DNA of 64,000 nucleotides, from assembly GCF_000297395.2 (NCBI RefSeq), contig NZ_HF570108.1, positions 7,018,514 to 7,082,513 of the forward strand. Reading direction: 5' to 3'. Positions within the stretch are counted from its first letter, which is position 1. The number at the start of each line of letters is the position of its first letter. The notes beneath the pieces were generated by a model that searched no databases, was not told the DNA's origin, and was given only the letters and a program-made list of their open reading frames with translations. A program made the translations under genes and the position numbers. The stretch is from Micromonospora lupini str. Lupac 08. GTDB lineage: Bacteria > Actinomycetota > Actinomycetes > Mycobacteriales > Micromonosporaceae. Of the stretch, positions 9,432 through 18,370 are shown piece by piece.

Positions 9432-10435
9432 CGCACACGCACCCTGGGGTCGATGAAGGCGTAGGAGAGGTCGACCAGCAGGTTGACCACCACGAAGACC
9501 AGCGCCGCGAGCAGGATGATCGCCTGGAGCACCGGGTAGTCCCGGCCGCCGGTGATCGAGTCCGTGATCAGCGTGCCGAGGCCGCCCCAGTTGTAGACCT
9601 TCTCGGTGAGCACCGCACCAGAGAGGAGCGCGCCGGTCTGCAGGCCGATGGTGGTGACCACCGGTAGCAGCGCGTTGCGCAGGATGTGGCGGCCACGGAT
9701 GGTGCGGTGCCGCAGGCCCTTGGCCTCGGCGGTCCGCACGTAGTCCTCGTTCAGGACGTCGAGCACGCTGGCCCGGGTGATCCGCACGATCACCGCCAGC
9801 GGGATGGTGGCGAGGGTGATCGCGGGCAGGATCAGATGCCACAGCGCGTCGGCGCTGGCGTCGAACTCCCGGGTGAGCAGCCCGTCGAGCACGAAGAATC
9901 CGGTGACGTGGGTGTTGTCCAGACCGGTGGTGAGCCGCCCGGACGGCGGGAACCAGTGGATGTTCTGCGTGAAGACGTCCTTGAGCAGGTAGCCCAGGAA
10001 GAAGATCGGGATGGAGATGCCGAGCAGGGTGCCGGCGATGGTGAGGTTGTCCAGCGAGCGCCCGCGCCAGCGAGCGGCGAGGTAGCCGAGCGGCACCCCG
10101 AGGCCGACCGCGATGATCATCGCGGCGAGGGCCAACTCGATGGTGGCCGGGAAGGCGCGGCTGATGACCTCGGTGACCGGGTCACCGGTCCGGATCGAGT
10201 TGCCGAAGTCGCCGGTGACGACTCGCTGCATGAACTTGCCGTACTGCACCAGGATCGGCTGGTCGTAGCCGAGCGCCTTGGTCAACAGGACGCGACGCTC
10301 GGGCGTGGCCCGCTCGCCGAGCAGCGCCTCGACGGGGCCACCGGGCAGGTTCCGCAGCCAGATGAAGATCAGCGCCGACAGCGCTATGAGGGTCACCACC
10401 AGCTGCAACAGGCGGCGAACTATGACTCGCAACAT
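9428..10435 (-). CDS. oppB: Peptide ABC transporter permease (OppB/DppB type)
   Basis: 335 residues beginning MLRVIVRRLLQLVVTLIALS, the usual OppB N-terminus. The first loop has LPGGPVEALLGERATPE and the C-terminal half has the EAA-type motif AEAKGLRHRTIRGRHILRNA. It forms the membrane channel with OppC. It lies 98 bases downstream of the substrate-binding protein gene and is translationally coupled to oppC. Confidence 0.92.
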   Translation of the reverse strand: MLRVIVRRLLQLVVTLIALSALIFIWLRNLPGGPVEALLGERATPERRVLLTKALGYDQPILVQYGKFMQRVVTGDFGNSIRTGDPVTEVISRAFPATIELALAAMIIAVGLGVPLGYLAARWRGRSLDNLTIAGTLLGISIPIFFLGYLLKDVFTQNIHWFPPSGRLTTGLDNTHVTGFFVLDGLLTREFDASADALWHLILPAITLATIPLAVIVRITRASVLDVLNEDYVRTAEAKGLRHRTIRGRHILRNALLPVVTTIGLQTGALLSGAVLTEKVYNWGGLGTLITDSITGGRDYPVLQAIILLAALVFVVVNLLVDLSYAFIDPRVRVR

Positions 10436-10533
10436 CTCTCACACACCAGACTCTCGATGAATCGCGGATCGGCCCGGGCCGGGAGGAACCCCGGACCCGG
10501 GCCGATCACGCCTACGGCGTCAGCCGACAAACG

Positions 10534-12207
10534 TCACTTGCCGACGCTTACCGTGTTGAATCGCTCGTCGGTCAGCGGGCTGGCCACCATGCCCTTGACA
10601 TCCTTGGTGACGACGATGGCCGGCGGGGCGTGCCAGAGCGGCACGGCCGGCAGCCACTTCGCGGCGATGTCCCGGTTGACCTGCTCCCAGGCCGCCTTCT
10701 TGCCAGCGTCGTCGACGGTGGCGTCGGCCTTGGTGATCGCCTCGAACATCTCGGTCATCGACTGGTCGCCGAACTCGACCTTGGCGCGGCCGAAGAACGT
10801 GCCGACGAAGTTGCCCGGGTCGTTGTAGTCACCGGTCCAGCCGAGGATGTGCAGGTCCTGCTTGCCGAACTGCTGCACGTCGTCCTTGAAGCCACCGTTC
10901 CACGGGCGGGGCACACCGTTGACCTTGATGCCCACGGCCTGGAGGTCGTTGGCGAGGACGGTGAAGATCTCCTGCGGGTTCGGCATGTACGGCCGGGAGA
11001 CGTCCGGCGGGTAGTAGAAGTTCAGCGTCAGACCCTCGGCACCGGCATCCTTGAGGAGCTGCTTGGCCTTGTCCGGGTTGTACTCGTACTTCTGCACGTC
11101 CGGGGCGTAGCCGAGCACGGTGTCCGGCATGAACTCGTCGGCGACCTTGGCGCCACCCGGGCCCTTGGTCTGCACCAGCTGCTGGCGGTTGAGCGCGTAG
11201 GCGATCGCCTGGCGCACCCGCAGGTCCTTGAGCTTCGGGTTCTTCTGGTTGAGGCCCAGGTAGAGGACGTTGAACGCCGGGCGGTTGATGACCTGGAAGC
11301 CCTCGCCCTCCAGCGCCTTGCGGTCGGCCGGGGCCGGGAAGTCGATGCCCTGGACCGTGCCGGCGCGGAGCTCCTGCTTGCGGGTGCTCTCGTCCTTGAT
11401 GATCTTGATGATCACCTTGTCGACCTTGGCCTTGTCACCCCAGTAGTCCGGGTTGCGGTTCAGGGTGATCTCGTTCTTGGCCTTGTCCCAGCCACCGAAG
11501 GTGAACGGGCCGGTGCCGACCGGGTTGGTGGTGGCGAACGCGCTGTACTCGAACGAGTCGCCGTTCTGCTTCACCGTGTTGGCGTCGTACTTCTTCAGCG
11601 CCTCGGGGCTCGCGATCGAGAGCGAGGTCAGCGCGAACGCGCCGGGGAACGCACCCTTGTACTGGTTGAGCGTGACGACGGCGGTGCCGCCGTCCTTCGC
11701 CTCGCACTTGTTGTAGACCGGCTTGCCGGCGTCCGGGCTCTCGTTGTTGGCGAAGCCCCCGAAGACGTCCATGTAGTAGATCATCTGGGACTGGGCGGCA
11801 GCGCCCTTCATGTTGTACCAGCGGTCGAAGTTGAAGCAGACCGCCGCGGCGTCGAACGGGGTGCCGTCGTGGAACTTCACGCCCTGGCGGAGCTTGAACG
11901 TCCAGACCTTGCCCTCGGGGTCGTGCTCCCAGCTCTCGGCCAGGCCGCCCTGCAGCTCCGCGGTGCCCGGCTTGTGGCTCACCAGGGTGTCGAACATCTG
12001 CCGGACCGGCCGGAACGACTCACCGTCATCGTTGAAGATCGGATCGAAGTTCTTCGGGTCACCGGCACCCGCGAAGATGAAGGTGCCGCCAGTCTTGGCC
12101 TCGCCACTGTCGCCGTCGCGCTCGCTCTTCGCGCAGCCGGCCGCGCCGACCGCCAGAGCGGCAACGGCCGCGATGGCCATGGCCGTTTTAAGCCTTCTCG
12201 CCTGCAT
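10534..12207 (-). CDS. oppA: Peptide/solute-binding lipoprotein, SBP family 5
   Basis: 557 residues. The N-terminus is a lipoprotein signal peptide (MQARRLKTAMAIAAVAALAV) with lipobox GAAGC, so the protein is anchored outside the membrane. The SBP_bac_5 core is evident: FDPIFNDDGESFRPVRQMFDTLV near the N-terminus, and LKDLRVRQAIAYALNRQQLV in the middle. It captures oligopeptides or similar solutes for the OppBCDF importer encoded directly downstream. First gene of the operon. Ligand specificity cannot be read from sequence. Confidence 0.93.
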   Translation of the reverse strand: MQARRLKTAMAIAAVAALAVGAAGCAKSERDGDSGEAKTGGTFIFAGAGDPKNFDPIFNDDGESFRPVRQMFDTLVSHKPGTAELQGGLAESWEHDPEGKVWTFKLRQGVKFHDGTPFDAAAVCFNFDRWYNMKGAAAQSQMIYYMDVFGGFANNESPDAGKPVYNKCEAKDGGTAVVTLNQYKGAFPGAFALTSLSIASPEALKKYDANTVKQNGDSFEYSAFATTNPVGTGPFTFGGWDKAKNEITLNRNPDYWGDKAKVDKVIIKIIKDESTRKQELRAGTVQGIDFPAPADRKALEGEGFQVINRPAFNVLYLGLNQKNPKLKDLRVRQAIAYALNRQQLVQTKGPGGAKVADEFMPDTVLGYAPDVQKYEYNPDKAKQLLKDAGAEGLTLNFYYPPDVSRPYMPNPQEIFTVLANDLQAVGIKVNGVPRPWNGGFKDDVQQFGKQDLHILGWTGDYNDPGNFVGTFFGRAKVEFGDQSMTEMFEAITKADATVDDAGKKAAWEQVNRDIAAKWLPAVPLWHAPPAIVVTKDVKGMVASPLTDERFNTVSVGK

Positions 12208-12270
12208 CTCTCACCTCTGTCATGCGCATGACCACGCCGAGCTGTGGCTCGGTCCGTGTGCGGGAGGCTA

Positions 12271-12280
12271 TGACATGTCA
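12271..12280. promoter_or_regulatory. Palindrome upstream of oppA, candidate operator
   Basis: Perfect 10-bp palindrome TGACATGTCA, 64 bases upstream of the oppA start in the 229-base gap before the next gene. It could be a regulator site for the opp operon. No reliable -35/-10 pair was identified around it. Confidence 0.35.
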
Positions 12281-12436
12281 CACGTAAAGAGGAACGGGCG
12301 TCAGGCAATCGCTACCAACCCGACACCTTGTGCGGACGTCTGACAGTCGACGGCACGGCCAATACATCGAGCGACACATGAATCCAACGCCGCCACGCGA
12401 GCCGTCGACGCCGGGTGTCGACGACCTCGGGGCGTG

Positions 12437-12895
12437 TCAGGAGGGCGAAGGCCAGGCCACGGGCGGTGGGCAGTCCACCAGCCGCTCGACGACCGAGCCC
12501 GCGGTGGCCGTACCCAGGTCGTGGAAGCTCACGCGGTGGCATGCGGCCACGCTGCCCACGCCGAACAACGTGCCGAAGGGGGCAGTTCCATACACGGTCA
12601 CCACCAGGCCGGGCGTCCGGTGAACCTCCCGAACCTCAACCCGGGCACCCTCCGCGACCGCCGCCAACCGTTCGTCGGTAGGTGCCGGATCGCCGGCGGC
12701 GACCACCGCGGCGCCGTACGCCTGGGCGGCACGGGTCACGTCGGCTTCGGCCCCGGCCTCCTTTGCGTGGCTGTCCGCGGCCGACCGCCGGCTCCCCACC
12801 TCGATCGCCACGGTGACGCCACCAAAGACCAACGCCAGCACGGCCACCAGCACCGCCGGGGCCCAGGACCGCTGGGCCGGCTGCCGCGTCGCCAC
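12437..12895 (-). CDS. Single-pass membrane protein of unknown function
   Basis: 152 residues from the GTG at 12895, selected for the GGAGG six bases upstream; the frame is open further upstream without a better site. After ~15 basic residues comes one membrane segment (SWAPAVLVAVLALVFGGVTVAI), then an extracellular domain of ~110 residues with no recognised family. Two cysteines (AACHR and DCPPP, near the C-terminus) could form a disulfide. It lies downstream of recR on the same strand, 102 bases away. Confidence 0.65.
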   Translation of the reverse strand: MATRQPAQRSWAPAVLVAVLALVFGGVTVAIEVGSRRSAADSHAKEAGAEADVTRAAQAYGAAVVAAGDPAPTDERLAAVAEGARVEVREVHRTPGLVVTVYGTAPFGTLFGVGSVAACHRVSFHDLGTATAGSVVERLVDCPPPVAWPSPS

Positions 12896-12997
12896 ACGCC
12901 ACCTCCAGAGATACGCCGGTGGGCCCGCGCTCGTCACGCGGGCACACCGGTTCCACTCAGTTGTAGCCACCGCCGACAACCGTGACGGTGTACGAGG

Positions 12998-13591
12998 TCA
13001 GACGGCCCGACGGCCCTCGAAGGCCCGGCCCAGGGTGATCTCGTCGGCGTACTCCAGGTCGCCGCCCACCGGCAGCCCACTGGCCAGCCGGGTCACCGCG
13101 ATCCCCATCGGCTTCACCATCAGCGCCAGATAGGTGGCGGTCGCCTCACCCTCGGTGTTCGGGTCGGTCGCCAGGATCAACTCCCGGACCGCGCCGCCGC
13201 TCAACCGGGTCATCAGCTCGCGGATGCGCAGATTGTCCGGCCCGATCCCCTCCAGCGGATTGATCGCGCCGCCGAGCACGTGGTAGCGACCACGGAACTC
13301 ACCGGTCCGCTCGATGGCCACCACGTCCTTGGGCTCCTCCACCACGCACAGCACCTCGTCGGTGCGGCGCTGGTCGCGGCAGATCCGGCACTGCTCGGAC
13401 TCGGCCACGTTGTAACAGGTCGTGCAGAAGCGCACCAGCTCCTTGACCTTGCGCAGCGCGCCGGCCAGCCGGGTGACGTCGGCCGGGTCGGCCGACAGGA
13501 CGTGGAACGCGATCCGCTGGGCACTCTTCGGGCCCACGCCCGGCAGTCGCCCCAGCTCGTCGATCAGATCCTGGATGGCGCCCTCGTACAT
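12998..13591 (-). CDS. recR: Recombination mediator RecR
   Basis: 197 residues from the ATG at 13591, the usual RecR length. Features in order: helix-hairpin-helix segment LPGVGPKSAQRIAFHVL, zinc finger CTTCYNVAESEQCRIC, and the Toprim core with VVEEPKDVVAIERTG and ILATDPNTEGEATATYLA. RecR loads RecA in RecFOR-type gap repair. It begins 8 bases after ybaB, the classical dnaX-ybaB-recR neighbourhood. Confidence 0.96.
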   Translation of the reverse strand: MYEGAIQDLIDELGRLPGVGPKSAQRIAFHVLSADPADVTRLAGALRKVKELVRFCTTCYNVAESEQCRICRDQRRTDEVLCVVEEPKDVVAIERTGEFRGRYHVLGGAINPLEGIGPDNLRIRELMTRLSGGAVRELILATDPNTEGEATATYLALMVKPMGIAVTRLASGLPVGGDLEYADEITLGRAFEGRRAV

Positions 13592-13599
13592 CTGCCGGC

Positions 13600-13932
13600 T
13601 CAGAAACCGGGCAGGCCGAGGCCGCCCATGCCGCCGGCGACCGGACCCATCTTGCGCTCGGTCAACTCGCGCGCGGCCTCGGCGGCGTTGTGCACGGCCG
13701 CGACCACCAGGTCCTCGAGCGTCTCCACGTCGTCCGGGTCGACGGCCTTCGGGTCGATCTTGATGGCCTTCAGCTCGCCGGAGCCGGAGACCGTCGCGGT
13801 GACCAGCCCTCCGCCGGCGGTGCCGGTCAGCTCGGCCTCGGCCAGCTCGGCCTGGGCGGCGGCGATCTGCTGCTGCATCTTCTGCGCCTGCTTCAGCATC
13901 TGCTGCATGTTCGGCTGTCCACCTGGGCGCAC
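13600..13932 (-). CDS. ybaB: YbaB/EbfC family nucleoid-associated protein
   Basis: 110 residues. A Gln/Met-rich coiled-coil start (NMQQMLKQAQKMQQQIAAAQ) is followed by the YbaB core VTATVSGSGELKAIKIDPKAVD and a Gly/Met-rich tail (GPVAGGMGGLGLPGF). Family members are small dimeric DNA-binding proteins encoded next to recR. It is 8 bases upstream of recR and probably cotranscribed with it. Confidence 0.93.
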   Translation of the reverse strand: MRPGGQPNMQQMLKQAQKMQQQIAAAQAELAEAELTGTAGGGLVTATVSGSGELKAIKIDPKAVDPDDVETLEDLVVAAVHNAAEAARELTERKMGPVAGGMGGLGLPGF

Positions 13933-14110
13933 GGATGGCTCCTTCTCGCACTCGTCTGCTCGGCCGCCGACCAGCCTAACCGCTGGGACCGACCCCGCCC
14001 CGCCCGGTGCGTCCGCCCACGCCGAGCCCTCCGGGTACGCCTACCACTACCCCGAACCGGCCATCTGCGGGTAGTGCGCCGGGTGCCACCGCGCTGGTGT
14101 GCTCGACGGC

Positions 14111-14788
14111 ATGAACCTCAACCGCACCGGCCGCGTCGGCGCGCTCTGCTGGGTGGCGGCCGTACCGATCTTCCTGGTCGCGAGCCTCGTCACCGGTCTG
14201 CGCTGGCGCGACCCGGCCTACAGCTGGGCCATCCACAACATCAGCGACCTCGGCAACGCGCACTGTGGGATCTGGGACACCACCCGGCCCCGCTACGTCT
14301 GCTCCCCCTGGCACCCGCTGATGAACGCCGCGATGCTGGCCACGGCCGTCCTGCTCGCCGCCGGGCTGCTGCTGACCTGGCGGCTCCTCGGTCGCGGCAT
14401 CGTGGTGCGTTCGGCGCAGACCCTGCTGCTGCTGGCCGCCGGCGGGTACGCCCTGGCGGCCCTCAACCCCGCCGACGTCGACGAGAACCGGCACGTCCTC
14501 GGCGCATTCCTGATCATGGGAGTGGGCAACGTCGGCCTGCTCATCGCCGGCTTCGCGCCGAACACCACGGTGCTCGGCGGGTGGCGAGGGCTCACCCTGG
14601 CCGCCGGGCTCACCGCGCTCGCCGGGACGGTGCTGTTCTTCGCCCAGCAGGGCCTCGGGATCGGTGTGGGCGGCATGGAACGCGTGGCCGTACTGCCCTT
14701 CCCCGTGTGGGCCTGCTGCCTGGGTGCGCTGCTCACCGAAACCCCCGCCGACCGGCCGGCACGCAACCGCTCGGCCGCAGCGACCTAG
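14111..14788 (+). CDS. DUF998-like integral membrane protein
   Basis: 225 residues, about six hydrophobic segments. The first helix (VGALCWVAAVPIFLVASLVTG) is followed by a conserved-looking WAIHNISDLGNAHCG segment and CSPWHPLMNAA, as seen in DUF998 membrane proteins. ATG at 14111 is preferred over the in-frame GTG at 14099. Function unknown. It is convergent with dnaX, separated by a long inverted repeat. Confidence 0.75.
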   Translation: MNLNRTGRVGALCWVAAVPIFLVASLVTGLRWRDPAYSWAIHNISDLGNAHCGIWDTTRPRYVCSPWHPLMNAAMLATAVLLAAGLLLTWRLLGRGIVVRSAQTLLLLAAGGYALAALNPADVDENRHVLGAFLIMGVGNVGLLIAGFAPNTTVLGGWRGLTLAAGLTALAGTVLFFAQQGLGIGVGGMERVAVLPFPVWACCLGALLTETPADRPARNRSAAAT

Positions 14789-14813
14789 CGTGGCAGAGCG
14801 GCACGGGCACGGC

Positions 14814-14874
14814 GATCGTTGGCACCTCAGCGGGGCGCTACTCGGCGTGTCGAGTCGCTCAGCTGCCAACGATC
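14814..14874. terminator. Long inverted repeat between convergent genes
   Basis: Outer arms GATCGTTGGCA (14814-14824) and TGCCAACGATC (14864-14874) are perfect over 11 bp, and pairing continues imperfectly inward. It lies between the ends of the DUF998 gene and dnaX, so a bidirectional terminator is the simplest reading. Confidence 0.55.
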
Positions 14875-14886
14875 AGGGACAAGGAT

Positions 14887-17800
14887 CTAGCGGGCGTCGA
14901 CCTCGTCGATCTTCTCGGCCCCGAACGTCTCGCGCAGCAGCCGTACCGCCTGCTCCTCGCTCGACTCCCGGGCGGTCTTCTCGTCGATGACCTCGTCCAA
15001 CGGCTCGTCGCCCGGGTCGAACCCCTCGTAGGTGGGGGTCGCCGCCGGTGCCGCGCCACCCGGCCGTCCGCCGCGCTGCGGGCCGTCGAAGTCCGGGTCG
15101 TAGGGAGGCTCGCCGGCCCATTCGGCGTCCGCGACGGGCCGGGCAGCCGATGCGGTACGCGGACCGCGTCCCGCCGCCGCCGCGCGAGCCGCGGCGATGG
15201 CGCTGCTCACCGGGGCGCCACCGGCTGTCGCCGGCTGCCGAGCCGCCGGTGTCGGGTTGGCCGCCCGCGCGTCCGGCCTACCGGTCGTCGAACCGGTGCC
15301 ACCTGGCTTGCCGCCGTGGGAGCCGTTCGAGCCGTTCGCCGCGCCTGGGCCGGCGGGGCCGCCAGCACCGTTCGTGCTGACCGGCGTGAGTGCCGAGCCG
15401 GAATCGCCCGGGACACCGTTGCCGGTGGCCGCGCCGCCGGGCCGGGCGGCTTCCGGCCAGTCCTCGTCATCGGTGGCTGGGGCATCGGTGGCTGGGGCAT
15501 CCGTGGCGGGGGCAGGAGCGTGGCCGCCGGGACGGGCCGCCTCCGGCCAGTCATCCTCGTCGGCAACCGCCTCGGCGGGCTGCCCGCCGCCCTGGCTACC
15601 CGCACCGTGGCCGGCGGACCCGCCCGCACCGGCGCCGCCACGCGAACCCCGGCCGGCAGTACCTGTCGAACTCGCTCCGGTGAACGCTGCGTTCGTCGGG
15701 CCGCCGGCGGCGGGCGCGTTCGGCGAGACGTGCGCGTTCATGGCGGGCGCGGCGTACGCGTTCGACGCGCCGCTAGCCGGGCCGGCACCCGGCGCAGCCC
15801 CGTGCGCGTTCGACACGCCGCCCGTCGGGCCGGCGCTCGCCGCCGCGCCGTGTGCGTTCATCGCGGGCGGGGCACTCGTCGGACCGGCAGCGGGCGCGTT
15901 CGACGCGCCACCCGTCGGACCGGCATTCGACGCAGCGCCGTGTGCGTTCACGGCGGGCGGGGCGCTCGTCGGACCGGCAGCGGGCGCGTTCGGTGGGGCA
16001 GGCGGCGCGGCCGCCGTGGTCGGAGTGGTCGGCTGGGAGCGTTGCGGGCCGGACAGCGACACGCCACCCCGCTCGCCGGCCACCTCGCAGCGGATCTGCC
16101 AGCGTCCGCCCAGTTCCTCGTAGAGCGCGTCGGTCAGCACCGCCGCGTGGTCGGCCATCATCTTGGCCAGCACTGTGGACTTCACCGTCAGCACCAGCAT
16201 GTCGCCGTCGAGTTCCCGCACGACCGCGTCGCGCATGAGGGCGGCGATCCGCTTGTTGGTCCGGTTGACCTTGCCGACCACGTCGGGCCAGACCCGGCGG
16301 ACCGCTACCGCGTCAAGCGCGGCGGCCGGCGCTCCGGGGCGGGGCGGCACGGGTGTCGCCGGGTCGGGCAGCACCGCCGACGGCGGTACCACGCGACGCG
16401 GGGCCGGCGAGCCGGCACCCGGTCCGGCGGGCGAGACGGATGCGGCCGGGTCAGCGGAGGTCGACGCCGCGACTGCCGACGCGCCGGGCGATGCCGGAAT
16501 CGGTGAGTCGGCCCCCGAGGGCGCGTACGAGGCCGGTGCGCCCGAGGCACGAGCGCCCGAGCCCGCAGCGCCCAGGGCGGCAGCATTCGAACCCGCCGAG
16601 CCCGAGCCGGCAGCGCCCGAGGCTGAGGCGGTCGGGCCTGCCGCGACTGTGGGCCGCGCGCCCGGGGTCGGGGACGCGGTCGGGTCGACGTCCCAGGGCG
16701 GTGCGGAGGTCGGGGCGTTGGCGGGTGCCGGGGTGGCGGCAGCCGGGACCGGAGGGGCGTGCTGTGGGCGTACTCCCGGGTGGGCCGCCGGCGCGGAGCC
16801 GGCGGCGGCCGACGGCGCGTCGGTGCCGCTCAGGGTGAGCCGGCGCTCCATCCGTTCGAGGCGCTGGAGCAGGCCGCCTGTGGAGTCGTCCACGCCGGGC
16901 AGCAGCATGCGGGCGCAGATCAGCTCCAGCAGCAGGCGGGGTGCGGTGGTGCCGCGCATCTCGACCAGGCCGTCGTGCACGATGTCGGCGCAGCGGGAGA
17001 GCGTGGCCGGGCCGAGCTGCGAAGCCTGGGCGGCCATCCGCTCGATCTGGTCGGCGGGGCCGTCGATGAGGCCCTTCGCGGCGGCGTCCGGCACCTGCTG
17101 GATCACGATCAGGTCGCGCAGCCGTTCCAGCAGGTCCGACGCGAACCGGCGCGGGTCGTGTCCGGCCTCGGCGACCCGGTCGACGGTGCCGTACGCGGCG
17201 GCGCCGTCACCGGCGGCCAGCGCGTCGCACATCTCGTCGATAAGCGCGGCGTCGGTGACCCCGAGCAGCGCGGCGGCCCGTGCGTAGCTGACGCCCTCCG
17301 GGCCGGCGCCGGCGATGAGCTGGTCGAGCACGGAGAGGCTGTCCCGGGCGCTGCCGCCACCGGCGCGGACCACCAGGGGGAAGACCGCAGGCTCGACGGC
17401 GACGCCCTCGGCCTGGGTGAGCTGCTCCAGGTACGGGCGGAGGACCTTCGGCGGGATCAGCCGGAACGGGTAGTGGTGGGTCCGCGACCGGATCGTGCCG
17501 AGGACCTTCTCCGGCTCGGTGGTGGCGAAGATGAACTTGACGTACTCCGGGGGCTCCTCGACGAGCTTGAGCAGGGCGTTGAAGCCCTGGGTCGAGACCA
17601 TGTGCGCCTCGTCGATCACGTAGATCTTGAAGCGGCTGCTGGCCGGCGCGAAGAAGGCGCGCTCGCGCAGCTCACGGGCGTCGTCGACACCACCGTGGCT
17701 GGCCGCGTCGATCTCGATCACGTCGATCGAGCCCGCGCCGTCGATGGCAAGCGAGCGGCACGACTCACACTTGCCGCACGGCTCCGGGGTGGGGCCCTGC

Positions 17801-17991
17801 TCACAGTTGAGCGAGCGGGCCAGGATCCGGGCGCTGGAGGTCTTGCCGCAGCCACGAGGGCCGGAGAAGAGGTAGGCGTGGTTGAGCCGCCCGCTGCGCA
17901 GCGCCTGCGACAACGGCTCGGTGACGTGCTCCTGCCCGATGACCTCGGCGAAGGTACGCGGCCGGTACTTGCGGTAGAGCGCCAGCGTCAC
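14887..17991 (-). CDS. dnaX: DNA polymerase III subunit gamma/tau
   Basis: 1034 residues from the GTG at 17991 (VTLALYRKYRPRTFAEVIGQ), with GAGGAGG well placed upstream. The clamp-loader ATPase is complete: Walker A SGPRGCGKTSSARILA, a zinc module with CGKCESC, DEAH-type Walker B YVIDEAHMVS, and sensor FIFATTEPEKVL. After ~residue 400 comes a very long Ala/Pro/Gly-rich region with imperfect tandem repeats around 15690-16000 (units like NAHGAASNAGPTGG). A folded tau-like segment (TNKRIAALMRDAVVRELDGD, about residues 590-660) sits between two low-complexity stretches. No frameshift slippery site was noticed. The length exceeds most DnaX proteins because of the repeats. Confidence 0.95.
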   Translation of the reverse strand: MTLALYRKYRPRTFAEVIGQEHVTEPLSQALRSGRLNHAYLFSGPRGCGKTSSARILARSLNCEQGPTPEPCGKCESCRSLAIDGAGSIDVIEIDAASHGGVDDARELRERAFFAPASSRFKIYVIDEAHMVSTQGFNALLKLVEEPPEYVKFIFATTEPEKVLGTIRSRTHHYPFRLIPPKVLRPYLEQLTQAEGVAVEPAVFPLVVRAGGGSARDSLSVLDQLIAGAGPEGVSYARAAALLGVTDAALIDEMCDALAAGDGAAAYGTVDRVAEAGHDPRRFASDLLERLRDLIVIQQVPDAAAKGLIDGPADQIERMAAQASQLGPATLSRCADIVHDGLVEMRGTTAPRLLLELICARMLLPGVDDSTGGLLQRLERMERRLTLSGTDAPSAAAGSAPAAHPGVRPQHAPPVPAAATPAPANAPTSAPPWDVDPTASPTPGARPTVAAGPTASASGAAGSGSAGSNAAALGAAGSGARASGAPASYAPSGADSPIPASPGASAVAASTSADPAASVSPAGPGAGSPAPRRVVPPSAVLPDPATPVPPRPGAPAAALDAVAVRRVWPDVVGKVNRTNKRIAALMRDAVVRELDGDMLVLTVKSTVLAKMMADHAAVLTDALYEELGGRWQIRCEVAGERGGVSLSGPQRSQPTTPTTAAAPPAPPNAPAAGPTSAPPAVNAHGAASNAGPTGGASNAPAAGPTSAPPAMNAHGAAASAGPTGGVSNAHGAAPGAGPASGASNAYAAPAMNAHVSPNAPAAGGPTNAAFTGASSTGTAGRGSRGGAGAGGSAGHGAGSQGGGQPAEAVADEDDWPEAARPGGHAPAPATDAPATDAPATDDEDWPEAARPGGAATGNGVPGDSGSALTPVSTNGAGGPAGPGAANGSNGSHGGKPGGTGSTTGRPDARAANPTPAARQPATAGGAPVSSAIAAARAAAAGRGPRTASAARPVADAEWAGEPPYDPDFDGPQRGGRPGGAAPAATPTYEGFDPGDEPLDEVIDEKTARESSEEQAVRLLRETFGAEKIDEVDAR

Positions 17992-18059
17992 TCGTCCCGC
18001 CTCCTCTCGACCGAGCCATTCTGCGCCGGTCGGGCGCGGGTGACCACCCACCCCGCCGG

Positions 18060-18107
18060 GGCAGCCTGGTCAGCGCGCGTTGCGGGCAGCCTGGTCGGCG
18101 CGCGTTG
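18060..18107. repeat. 25-bp tandem duplication upstream of dnaX
   Basis: Two near-identical 23-base copies, at 18060-18082 and 18085-18107, differ at one base (core GCAGCCTGGTC-A/G-GCGCGCGTTG), with a 25-base period. The second copy runs into the palindromic repeat that begins at 18104. Confidence 0.8.
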
Positions 18108-18184
18108 ATCGACTCGGCTTCCTGGAAATCGGGGTGTCCGCGTGCCCGGGATGCCCCGACATCAGGGATGTCGAGTGGATCAAC
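18104..18184. repeat. Dispersed palindromic intergenic repeat, copy 1 (degenerate)
   Basis: An 81-base element beginning GTTGATCGACTCGGCTTCC and ending GTCGAGTGGATCAAC. It matches the reverse complement of the element at 38441-38519 closely in the first half (TGATC-ACTCGGCTTCCT-GAAA-CGGGGTGTCC) and more loosely in the second. The outer ends form an inverted repeat. It lies between the dnaX promoter side and the SRP RNA gene. Confidence 0.75.
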
Positions 18185-18200
18185 CGGCCCGCAGACGAAA

Positions 18201-18289
18201 AGGCCTCCCGTGCACCCGGCAGAGCTCGCTTATCCTTGCTGCCTTCCGGCCCTGGGGAGGTTCACGAGATACCGCCGCACGGGAGGTGA
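18201..18289 (-). ncRNA. ffs: Small signal recognition particle RNA (4.5S type)
   Basis: The minus strand contains the hallmark SRP domain IV sequence (CCAGGGCCGGAAGGCAGCA), which carries the GGAA tetraloop and asymmetric loop bound by Ffh. The ends pair perfectly: CCTCCCGTGC with GCACGGGAGG (plus-strand 18204-18213 and 18277-18286). Length is ~85-90 nt, the small bacterial form without an Alu domain. A CCTTTT stretch follows the 3' end and may terminate transcription. Ends are approximate. Confidence 0.93.
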
Positions 18290-18370
18290 CGCCAACCCTA
18301 CCCGACGGCCCGTCGATCTTCAGGGGGTGGTGGGGTGGCCCGGTCGGCGGGGGCCTGTATCCTGGCTCGC

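Noticed and set aside
15690..16000. Regularly repeated DNA resembling an array
   Set aside because: The repeats are in frame within dnaX, imperfect, without spacers; not a CRISPR array.
13690..16506. 938-residue plus-strand ORF opposite dnaX and ybaB
   Set aside because: It spans two real genes in antisense and is mostly Arg/Gly/Ala low complexity.
14887..17991. Programmed frameshift in dnaX producing a short gamma form
   Set aside because: No A-rich slippery heptamer was seen in the GC-rich gene.
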